Source: Streptacidiphilus sp. ASG 303
GTDB lineage: Bacteria > Actinomycetota > Actinomycetes > Streptomycetales > Streptomycetaceae
Assembly (NCBI RefSeq): GCF_020991365.1
Contig: NZ_JAJLRA010000001.1
Location: 362,142-426,141 of the forward strand
Direction: 5' to 3'
Length of the DNA stretch: 64,000 nucleotides
The notes beneath the pieces are model-generated. The model was not told the DNA's origin, did no database searches, and worked only from the letters and a program-made list of their open reading frames with translations. Positions within the stretch are counted from its first letter, which is position 1. The number at the start of each line of letters is the position of its first letter. A program made the position numbers and the translations under genes. Shown one piece after another: positions 54,981 to 64,000 of the stretch.

Positions 54981-55250
54981 CTACGGAGCGGTCTCGATGG
55001 CCTCGGCGGTCAGCATGCCGGCGTTGATCTCGCGGAGCGCGATCGACAGCGGCTTCTCGTGCACGTGGGTGTCGACCAGCGGCCCGACGTACTCCAGCAG
55101 GCCCTCGCCCAGCTGCGAGTAGTAGGCGTTGATCTGCCGCGCACGCTTCGCCGCGTAGATCACCAGGCTGTACTTCGAGTCCGTGGCCTCGAGCAGCTCG
55201 TCGATCGGCGGGTTGATGATGCCCTCGGGCGCGGTCATGGAAGAGGACAC
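54981..55250 (-). CDS. rpoZ: RNA polymerase omega subunit
   Basis: This 89-residue subunit assists assembly of the beta-prime subunit. The sequence has the actinobacterial pattern [60 protein letters not shown] and the terminal [17 protein letters not shown]. It starts [10 protein letters not shown] at GTG 55250, preceded by GGAAGG at eight bases; this agrees with the N-terminus known in S. coelicolor. It lies 30 bases after gmk and is probably co-transcribed with it. Confidence 0.98.
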   Translation of the reverse strand: MSSSMTAPEGIINPPIDELLEATDSKYSLVIYAAKRARQINAYYSQLGEGLLEYVGPLVDTHVHEKPLSIALREINAGMLTAEAIETAP

Positions 55251-55280
55251 GCGAGAAACCTTCCGAAAGGGTGGAAAAGA

Positions 55281-55838
55281 TCAGACAACGTTCATCAAGG
55301 CTAGCAGTTCGGCCGCTACCTGCTCGACGGAGGTGTTGACAAGCGTCACGTCGAACTCCGACTCCGCCGCCAGCTCCACCCGGGCCGCGGCCAGCCGCTC
55401 CTCGATGACCTCCTGCGGCTCGGTGCCGCGGCCGGTGAGCCGGCGCACCAGTTCGTCCCAGGAGGGCGGGGCGAGGAAGACCAGCTGGGCGTCGGGCATC
55501 GACTCGCGGACCTGGCGGGCGCCCTGGAGGTCGATCTCCAGCAGCACGGGCTCGCCGCGCTCCAGCCGCTCCAGGACCGGTCCGCGCGGGGTGCCGTAGC
55601 GATTGCCCGCGAAGACGGCCCACTCCAGCAGCTCGCCGTTGGCGACCAGCTTGCCGAACTCGTCCTCGCCGGTGAACCAGTACTGGACACCGTGCCGCTC
55701 CCCCGGCCGGGGCCTGCGGGTGGTCGCCGACACGGAGAGCCAGACCTCGGGGTGTGCCTTGCGCATATGGGCGACGACCGTGCTCTTGCCGACACCGGAG
55801 GGGCCGGAGAGCACGGTCAGCCGCGGACGTTCACTCAT
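55281..55838 (-). CDS. gmk: Guanylate kinase
   Basis: This 185-residue enzyme phosphorylates GMP to GDP. P-loop [20 protein letters not shown], the GMP-binding [20 protein letters not shown] and the lid region [20 protein letters not shown] with [11 protein letters not shown] are intact, followed by [20 protein letters not shown] and the C-terminal ATP-binding [21 protein letters not shown] at 55838. It lies between mihF and rpoZ, a conserved actinobacterial arrangement. Confidence 0.98.
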   Translation of the reverse strand: MSERPRLTVLSGPSGVGKSTVVAHMRKAHPEVWLSVSATTRRPRPGERHGVQYWFTGEDEFGKLVANGELLEWAVFAGNRYGTPRGPVLERLERGEPVLLEIDLQGARQVRESMPDAQLVFLAPPSWDELVRRLTGRGTEPQEVIEERLAAARVELAAESEFDVTLVNTSVEQVAAELLALMNVV

Positions 55839-55893
55839 GCACCGATTATCCCGGACGCGGGGCGTGCCGGGACACCGGTGCGGCTGCGGGGCC

Positions 55894-56220
55894 TCAGGAG
55901 GCGGTCGCGCCGCCGAACTCGCGCTCCAGCGAGGCGATCTGGTTGGAGCCGAGACCGCGGACGCGGCGGGACTCGGAGATGCCGAGGCGCTCCATGATCT
56001 GCTTGGCGCGGACCTTGCCGACGCCGGGGAGGGACTCGAGCAGGGCGGAGACCTTCATCTTGCCGATGACGTCGTTCTCCTGGCCCTGCTTGATGACCTC
56101 GCTCAGCGAAGCACCGCTGTGCTTCAGCCTGTTCTTCACCTCGGCGCGCTCCCGGCGAGCCTCAGCGGCCTTGGCGAGCGCAGCAGCGCGCTGTTCAGGG
56201 GTCAGGGGCGGAAGTGCCAC
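55894..56220 (-). CDS. mihF: Actinobacterial integration host factor (mIHF/sIHF)
   Basis: This 108-residue nucleoid-associated protein binds and bends DNA without sequence specificity and is unrelated to IHF of enterobacteria. It has a basic N-terminal helix ([40 protein letters not shown]) and a helix-hairpin-helix/H2TH core ([40 protein letters not shown]). In Streptomyces the homologue affects sporulation and antibiotic production. I chose GTG at 56220 ([12 protein letters not shown]) because GAGGTG lies six bases upstream; GTG at 56229 adds three residues but lacks a site. A good promoter lies at 56275-56303. Confidence 0.96.
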   Translation of the reverse strand: MALPPLTPEQRAAALAKAAEARRERAEVKNRLKHSGASLSEVIKQGQENDVIGKMKVSALLESLPGVGKVRAKQIMERLGISESRRVRGLGSNQIASLEREFGGATAS

Positions 56221-56274
56221 GCCGTTCACCTCAGGGTTCGAACGAATGGGATGTCCAACTAGCGATCGCAGAGG

Positions 56275-56303
56275 AACCTAGCTGCTCTGACCTGCAGGAG
56301 CAA
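56275..56303 (-). promoter_or_regulatory. Promoter of mihF
   Basis: On the minus strand TTGCTC (56303-56298), a 17-base spacer and TAGGTT (56280-56275) match the Streptomyces housekeeping consensus well. Transcription would start near 56268, about 48 bases before the mihF start. Confidence 0.7.
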
Positions 56304-56376
56304 CGACAAACGCGCTCCACTTGCGACCTACCGCCGGAGACTACCCCCCCTGGGGGCCCACGTCAGGAGAAGGGAC

Positions 56377-56410
56377 GGAAAAGTCCTGGTCAGCGCAGAT
56401 CGACCAGGAC
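56377..56410 (-). terminator. Rho-independent terminator of the pyr operon
   Basis: On the minus strand GTCCTGGTC (56410-56402) pairs with GACCAGGAC (56391-56383) around a 10-base loop and is followed by TTTTCC, the only clear U-tract terminator in this window. It lies 72 bases after the pyrF stop codon. Confidence 0.85.
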
Positions 56411-56481
56411 ATTTCCGCGCATACATCCCCGCGACGGGCCCCGGTGTGACGGCCCTCACGCCCCGGCCCGCCGGCCGGGGC

Positions 56482-57204
56482 TCAGGCCCTGAGGGCGGCG
56501 GCGAGCGCGGCGGCCGCCGCGCCCGGGTCCGCCGCGGCGGTGACCGGACGGCCGACGACCAGCAGGTCGGCGCCGTCGGCGAGGGCCTGCTCGGGGGTGG
56601 CGACCCGGGTCTGGTCGCCCAGCGCCGCGCCCGCCGGACGCACGCCGGGGGTCACCAGGTGGACGTCCGGGCCCACCTCGGCCCGCACCGCGGCGACCTC
56701 GCGCGGCGAGCAGACCAGGGCGCGGGCGCCCGCGCCGACGGCGAGCACGGCGAGGCGGCGCACCGCGTCGAGGGCCGGGCCGGCGAGGCCGACCGCGTCC
56801 AGGTCCTCCTCGGACATCGAGGTGAGGACGGTGACGGCGGTGATCCGGGTCTGCGGCAGCGCCTCGGCGGCGGCGCGGACCATGGCGGCGCCGCCGGAGG
56901 CGTGCACCGTGAGGTAGGCGGGGGCGAGGTCGGCGACCGAGCGGGCGGCCCCGGCGACGGTGTTGGGGATGTCGTGGAGCTTGAGGTCGAGGAAGAGGTC
57001 GCGGCCGCCGCTGGCCCCGCGCACCCGGCGGACGGCGTCGTGGCCGTGGGCGAGGTACAGCTCCAGGCCCACCTTGACGGTGGAGACGTGCGGACCGACG
57101 GCCTCGGCCCAGCCGGTGGCGGTGGCGAGGTCGGGGGCGTCGAGGGCGACGGCGATCGGGGCGGGCGCGGGGGCCTTGCGGGTGGCGGTCACGGGGGTCC
57201 TCAC
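56482..57204 (-). CDS. pyrF: Orotidine 5'-phosphate decarboxylase
   Basis: This 240-residue enzyme makes UMP from OMP, the last step of de novo pyrimidine synthesis. Motifs: [39 protein letters not shown], the active-site [20 protein letters not shown] (Asp-Lys-Asp), [20 protein letters not shown] and [20 protein letters not shown]; the Cys-Ser-Pro motif ([11 protein letters not shown]) marks the long actinobacterial type 2 form. GTG at 57204 overlaps the pyrD stop by four bases (GTGA), so translation is coupled; GTG at 57192 is an alternative. It is the last gene of the operon. Confidence 0.97.
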   Translation of the reverse strand: MRTPVTATRKAPAPAPIAVALDAPDLATATGWAEAVGPHVSTVKVGLELYLAHGHDAVRRVRGASGGRDLFLDLKLHDIPNTVAGAARSVADLAPAYLTVHASGGAAMVRAAAEALPQTRITAVTVLTSMSEEDLDAVGLAGPALDAVRRLAVLAVGAGARALVCSPREVAAVRAEVGPDVHLVTPGVRPAGAALGDQTRVATPEQALADGADLLVVGRPVTAAADPGAAAAALAAALRA

Positions 57205-58361
57205 TGCTCGTCGCGGGCGGGGTCGTTCGGGGCGGCGCCGTCCGGGGACGTGCCGTCCGGCGCGGACACGGGGGCCGCACCGGCGCCGACGGCGTCGGCG
57301 AGGGTCGCGTACCCGCTCGCCCGCAGGCGGGCGGCGAGGCCCCGGTGGACCCGCCGGGCCCAGAAGGGGCCCTGGTAGATGAAGGCGCTGTAGCCCTGGA
57401 CCAGGGTGGCCCCGGCCAGGATGCGCTCCCAGGCGTCGGCGGCGGTCTCGACGCCGCCGACCCCGACGAGGGTGAGGCGGCCTCCGGTGCGGGCGTGCAG
57501 GCGGCGCAGCACCTCCAGCGAGCGCTCCTTCAGCGGCGCGCCGGACAGGCCGCCGGCGCCCGCCGCCGCCACGGTGGCCGCGTCGGTGCGCAGGCCCTCG
57601 CGGCCGATGGTGGTGTTGGTGGCGATGACGCCGTCCAGGCCCAGCTCCAGGGCGAGGTCGGCGACGGCGTCGACGTCGGCGTCGGCCAGGTCGGGGGCGA
57701 TCTTCACCAGCAGCGGGACCCGGCGGTCGGTGGAGCGGTCGGCGGCCTCGCGGACGGCGGTGAGCAGCGGGCGGAGCTGGTCGACGGCCTGGAGGTTCCG
57801 CAGCCCGGGGGTGTTGGGCGAGCTGACGTTGACGACGAGGTAGTCGGCGTGGCGGGCCAAGCGCTCGGTGCTGGTGACGTAGTCGGCGACGGCCTCCGCC
57901 TCCGGGACGGCCTTGGTCTTGCCGATGTTGACGCCGACGACGGTGGAGGTGCGGGGCCGGGCGGCGAGGCGGGCGGCGACGGCGGCGGAGCCGTCGTTGT
58001 TGAAGCCCATCCGGTTGACCAGGGCGCGGTCCTCGACGAGGCGGAAGAGGCGCGGGGCGGGGTTGCCGGGCTGGGGCTGCCCGGTGACGGTGCCGATCTC
58101 GACGTGGTCGAAGCCGGCCATGGCGAGGCCGTCGATGCCGACGGCGTTCTTGTCGAAGCCCGCGGCCAGGCCGAAGGGGCCGGGCATGTCCAGGCCGAGG
58201 GCGGTCACCCGCAGCGCGGGGTCGCGGGGGGCGAGCACCCGGCGGACCAGGGTGCGCAGGCCGGGGACGGCGGAGGCGGCGCGGATCCAGCCGAAGGCCA
58301 GGTGGTGAGCCTTCTCGGGGTCCATGCGGCGGAAGAGGAGGTCGAAGAGGAGGCGGTACAC
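57201..58361 (-). CDS. pyrD: Dihydroorotate dehydrogenase, class 2 (quinone)
   Basis: This 386-residue membrane-associated flavoenzyme oxidises dihydroorotate, passing electrons to menaquinone. The N-terminal helices that insert in the membrane are present ([20 protein letters not shown]). Further motifs are [37 protein letters not shown], the catalytic Ser loop [20 protein letters not shown] and [20 protein letters not shown], with the FMN-binding end [20 protein letters not shown]. The class 2 form is set by the N-terminal extension and catalytic Ser. It carries an extra 40-residue Ala/Pro/Asp-rich tail. Start GTG at 58361 after GGAAGG. Confidence 0.97.
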   Translation of the reverse strand: MYRLLFDLLFRRMDPEKAHHLAFGWIRAASAVPGLRTLVRRVLAPRDPALRVTALGLDMPGPFGLAAGFDKNAVGIDGLAMAGFDHVEIGTVTGQPQPGNPAPRLFRLVEDRALVNRMGFNNDGSAAVAARLAARPRTSTVVGVNIGKTKAVPEAEAVADYVTSTERLARHADYLVVNVSSPNTPGLRNLQAVDQLRPLLTAVREAADRSTDRRVPLLVKIAPDLADADVDAVADLALELGLDGVIATNTTIGREGLRTDAATVAAAGAGGLSGAPLKERSLEVLRRLHARTGGRLTLVGVGGVETAADAWERILAGATLVQGYSAFIYQGPFWARRVHRGLAARLRASGYATLADAVGAGAAPVSAPDGTSPDGAAPNDPARDEQ

Positions 58362-58481
58362 GGGGCGGTGCCTTCCGGTGGGCCGGGCGGAGGGGGCCGG
58401 CGGAGGGGGCCGGGCGGGCCGGCCGGGGTGCGGGGGGCCGGGCGGTGGGGTCCGGGACCCGGGGCGGGGCCGGGCAGGACT

Positions 58482-58517
58482 GTGGGGGGCACCCCGTCGG
58501 TACGGCGTGCCCCCCAC
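58482..58517 (-). promoter_or_regulatory. Hairpin between carB and pyrD
   Basis: GTGGGGGGCAC (58482-58492) pairs with GTGCCCCCCAC (58507-58517), with an inner CCGT/ACGG stem. It lies in the 164-base gap between the carB stop (58526) and the pyrD start (58361), the only sizeable gap inside the pyr operon apart from the overlaps. It may be an mRNA processing or attenuation site. Confidence 0.55.
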
Positions 58518-58525
58518 GGGTCGCG

Positions 58526-61832
<3,307 letters not shown>

Positions 61833-61840
<8 letters not shown>

Positions 61841-63047
61841 GCTGGCCCTCCATGAGCTTCACGAAGCGGTCGAACAGGTAGGCGGCGTCGTGCGGGCCGG
61901 CGGCCGCTTCGGGGTGGTACTGGACGCTGAAGGCGGGGGTGTCGAGCAGGCGCAGGCCCTCGACCACGTCGTCGTTGAGGCAGACGTGGGAGACCTCGAC
62001 CCGGCCGTAGGGGGTGTCGGTGACCCGGTCGAGGGGCGCGTCCACGGCGAAGCCGTGGTTGTGCGCGGTGACCTCCACCGTGCCGGTGGCGCGGTCCTGC
62101 ACGGGCTGGTTGATGCCGCGGTGGCCGTACTTCAGCTTGTAGGTGCCGAAGCCGACGGCGCGGCCGAGGAGCTGGTTGCCGAAGCAGATGCCGAAGAGCG
62201 GGGTCCTCCGCTCCAGCACGCCGCGGACCACGGTGAGGTCGGCGGTGGCGGGGTCGCCGGGGCCGTTGGAGAGGAACACGCCGTCGGGTTCGACGGCGTA
62301 CACCTCCTCCAGGGTGGCGGTGGCGGGCAGCACGTGCACCTCGATGCCGCGCTCGGCCATCCGCTGCGGGGTCATGGCCTTGATGCCGAGGTCGAGGGCG
62401 GCGACGGTGAACCGCGCGGTGCCCAGGGGCAGGGCCTGGCCGTCGGGCCCGAGGGCGGGCACGACGTACGGCTCGGCGGTGGCGACCTCGGCGGAGAGGT
62501 CGGCGCCCGTCATCTGCGGGGCCCGCCGGACCCGCTCCAGCAGCGCGGCGTCGTCGGCGGCGGCCGCGAGCGCCGGGCCGGAGAAGATGCCGACGCGCAT
62601 GGCGCCGCGCTCGCGCAGGTGGCGGGTGAGGGCGCGGGTGTCGATGCCGCTGATGCCGACGACGCCCTGCCGCTCCAGCTCGTCGTCCAGGGAGCGCACC
62701 GAGCGCCAGTTGGAGGGCACCCGGGCGGGGTCGCGGACCACGTAGCCGGCGACCCAGATGCGGGACGACTCGGGGTCCTCGTCGTTGACGCCGGTGTTGC
62801 CGACGTGCGGGGCGGTCATCACGACCACCTGGCGGTGGTACGAGGGGTCGGTGAGGGTCTCCTGGTAGCCGGTCATGCCGGTGTTGAAGACCGCCTCGCC
62901 GAAGGTCTCGCCGACGGCGCCGTACGCCTGGCCGCGGAAGGTGCGCCCGTCCTCCAGGACGAGGACGGCCGGGACGCGCTCCCGGCGGGCGGCGCGGCGC
63001 TGCCCGGCCGACGGCCGGGCCTGCGTGGCGGGGGCGGGTGCGGTCAT
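61833..63047 (-). CDS. carA: Carbamoyl-phosphate synthase small subunit
   Basis: This 404-residue glutaminase subunit releases ammonia for CarB. The N-terminal domain starts [20 protein letters not shown]. The class I amidotransferase domain shows the nucleophile Cys in [20 protein letters not shown] and the His-Glu pair in [20 protein letters not shown]. The N-terminal 25 residues ([20 protein letters not shown]) are a lineage-specific extension; ATG at 63047 has GGAAGG six bases upstream. It overlaps the preceding PH-like gene by four bases (ATGA). Confidence 0.98.
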
Positions 63048-63634
63048 GACGTGCCTTCCGTGTCGTGTCGTGCGGCGGGGGCGGCGGCGGCGATGCGGTC
63101 GATCGCGGCGACCCACGCGGGGTGCTGGTCGGGGTGGTCGGCGCGGAAGCCGGAGTCGAGGCGCGTGTCGCCGAGGCGCCAGGTGACGACCAGCAGCCCG
63201 GAGGGGACGACCTTGCCGGCGATCCCGGAGTCGGTGCGGGCGCCGGCCAGGTCCCCGGCGGGGATCCACAGGTCCCCGGCGCCGGGGCGGCGGGCGAGCA
63301 GGCCGCGCTCGGTGAGGGTGAGCTCGGCGAGGCTGCGGGCCCCCAGGCCGTGGGCGACGATCCGCTCCAGCCACTCCCCCGCCCGGGTGGTGCCGTGGTA
63401 GCGGCCGGTGGCGGTGAGGAGGACCGGTCCCGGGTCCTCGGGGGGCTCGGGCAGCGGCGGCAGGTCGGACTGGAGGGTGGAGCGCCAGTTCCAGCCCTGG
63501 CGCATCAGCCAGTAGACGAGGACGACGAGGAGGACGAGCCCGGCGCTCCAGCCCAGGTACTGCTCCCAGTGCCGGACCGGTGCGGAGTGCGGGGCCTCCG
63601 CGAGGAGGGCGAGGGGTGCGCTCGGGAGGGTCAC
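63044..63634 (-). CDS. PH-like membrane-anchored protein inside the pyr operon
   Basis: This is a 196-residue protein with a single membrane segment ([20 protein letters not shown], about residues 26-45) and a cytosolic PH-like domain ([60 protein letters not shown]) ending [18 protein letters not shown]. It has the actinobacterial gene order pyrC-this-carA with overlapping ends (GTG at 63634 overlaps pyrC stop; stop overlaps carA ATG), so it is co-translated with pyrimidine enzymes. Its function is unknown; it may anchor enzymes at the membrane, but there is no direct evidence. Confidence 0.9.
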   Translation of the reverse strand: MTLPSAPLALLAEAPHSAPVRHWEQYLGWSAGLVLLVVLVYWLMRQGWNWRSTLQSDLPPLPEPPEDPGPVLLTATGRYHGTTRAGEWLERIVAHGLGARSLAELTLTERGLLARRPGAGDLWIPAGDLAGARTDSGIAGKVVPSGLLVVTWRLGDTRLDSGFRADHPDQHPAWVAAIDRIAAAAPAARHDTEGTS

Positions 63635-64000
63635 GCCGCGCCCCCGGCGACGGCCTCGGGCGCCACCGGCTCGCCGTCGACGACGGTCGGCACGCCGCGC
63701 AGGAAGGTCGCGCGGACCCGTCCGGGCAGCTCCAGGCCGCGGTAGGGGGTGTTGCGGCTGCGGGTGGCGAAGCTCTCGGGGGTCACCGTTCCACGGTACG
63801 CGGGGTCGACCAGGACGAGGTTGGCCGGCTCACCCGGCGAGACGGGGCGGCCGTGGCCGGCGAGGCGGCCGATCCGGGCGGGCCGGAAGGACATGCGGTC
63901 GGCGACGCCGGCCCAGTCCAGCAGGCCGGTGTCGACCATGGTGTGCTGGACGACGGAGAGCGCGGTCTCCAGGCCGACCATGCCCATGGCGGCGACGGCC
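63631..64000 (-). CDS. pyrC: Dihydroorotase, C-terminal part (cut by the window edge)
   Basis: The frame is open to the right edge, so only the last about 122 residues of this enzyme are present. They read [80 protein letters not shown] and end in [14 protein letters not shown]. These are hallmarks of class I dihydroorotase, which cyclises carbamoyl aspartate. An internal ATG at 63987 is not the start because the family sequence continues upstream. It is the first gene of the pyr operon visible here; pyrB and pyrR are expected beyond the edge. Confidence 0.97.
   Translation of the reverse strand, partial: AVAAMGMVGLETALSVVQHTMVDTGLLDWAGVADRMSFRPARIGRLAGHGRPVSPGEPANLVLVDPAYRGTVTPESFATRSRNTPYRGLELPGRVRATFLRGVPTVVDGEPVAPEAVAGGAA

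Noticed and set aside
56230-56260. GGGTTCGAA near 56235 as a tRNA T-loop
   Set aside because: There are no acceptor or anticodon stems around it; it lies in the mihF leader.

Overview
The window is very GC-rich chromosomal DNA from an actinomycete, almost certainly Streptomyces or a close relative. Evidence: third-position GC is extreme, GTG starts are common, several genes start within a few bases of a TAnnnT -10 box (leaderless), rbpA lies downstream of a sigma-R type promoter, an AfsR-type SARP is present, and the gene order rbpA ... hisG-hisE-rib ... rpe ... fmt-def-priA-metK-coaBC-rpoZ-gmk-mihF-pyrF-pyrD-carB-carA-pyrC matches, from memory, the S. coelicolor SCO1421-SCO1486 segment. I saw no tRNA, rRNA, CRISPR array, insertion sequence or prophage, so this is core chromosome with a few lineage-specific inserts.

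Layout. 0-5 kb: a 64-residue membrane peptide, an FtsK/TraB-like protein with broken Walker motifs, and a divergent MocR regulator/YczE membrane protein pair. 5-12.6 kb: rbpA with a textbook sigma-R promoter, then leftward fxsA, ppm, lnt (lipoprotein acylation and polyprenol-phosphate-mannose synthesis), a 0.95 kb non-coding stretch, a YtcJ-type amidohydrolase and an Lrp/AsnC regulator. 12.7-15.7 kb: a degenerate tyrosine-recombinase-like protein, a small Cys-containing protein and an acyl-CoA dehydrogenase. 16.2-22.1 kb: a 36-residue peptide gene divergent from a 1049-residue SARP/NB-ARC/TPR regulator, a promoter-terminator unit that looks like a small RNA gene (about 19711-19790), and an EccA/CbbX-like AAA+ ATPase. 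22.2-31.8 kb, all leftward: two DUF21/CBS membrane proteins, a PH-like membrane protein, hisG, hisE, and the riboflavin operon ribD-ribE-ribM-ribBA-ribH under an FMN riboswitch (31662-31789). 32-41.5 kb: MarR regulator, phospholipase-D-type enzyme, ClpC-type chaperone ATPase, DUF5995 protein, guaB1 (IMPDH/GMP-reductase family), rpe and an aldo/keto reductase. 41.5-45.2 kb: a quaternary-amine (glycine betaine type) ABC importer. 45.5-56.3 kb: rsmB, fmt, def, priA, metK, coaBC, rpoZ, gmk and mihF, all leftward, plus one rightward unknown (49065). 56.5-64 kb: the pyrimidine operon pyrC-(PH-like)-carA-carB-pyrD-pyrF, read leftward, with overlapping start/stop codons and a terminator at 56377-56410; pyrC runs off the right edge.

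Functional themes are supply of nucleotides and cofactors (UMP, FMN/FAD, CoA, SAM, the histidine start from PRPP), transcription and translation start-up (RbpA, omega, peptide deformylase, Met-tRNA formyltransferase, RsmB) and envelope lipid/protein modification. The most unusual material is non-coding: the candidate small RNA at 19.7 kb, an orphan promoter 0.57 kb upstream of lnt, the SARP-like direct repeat at 16475-16493, a 19-bp x 6 array between fmt and rsmB, and many other 7-41 bp tandem duplications in the spacers, two of which straddle the stop codons of fxsA and ribH.

All coordinates, starts and motifs were read by eye from the sequence; family names come from recognition of motifs and known gene order, not from database searches.
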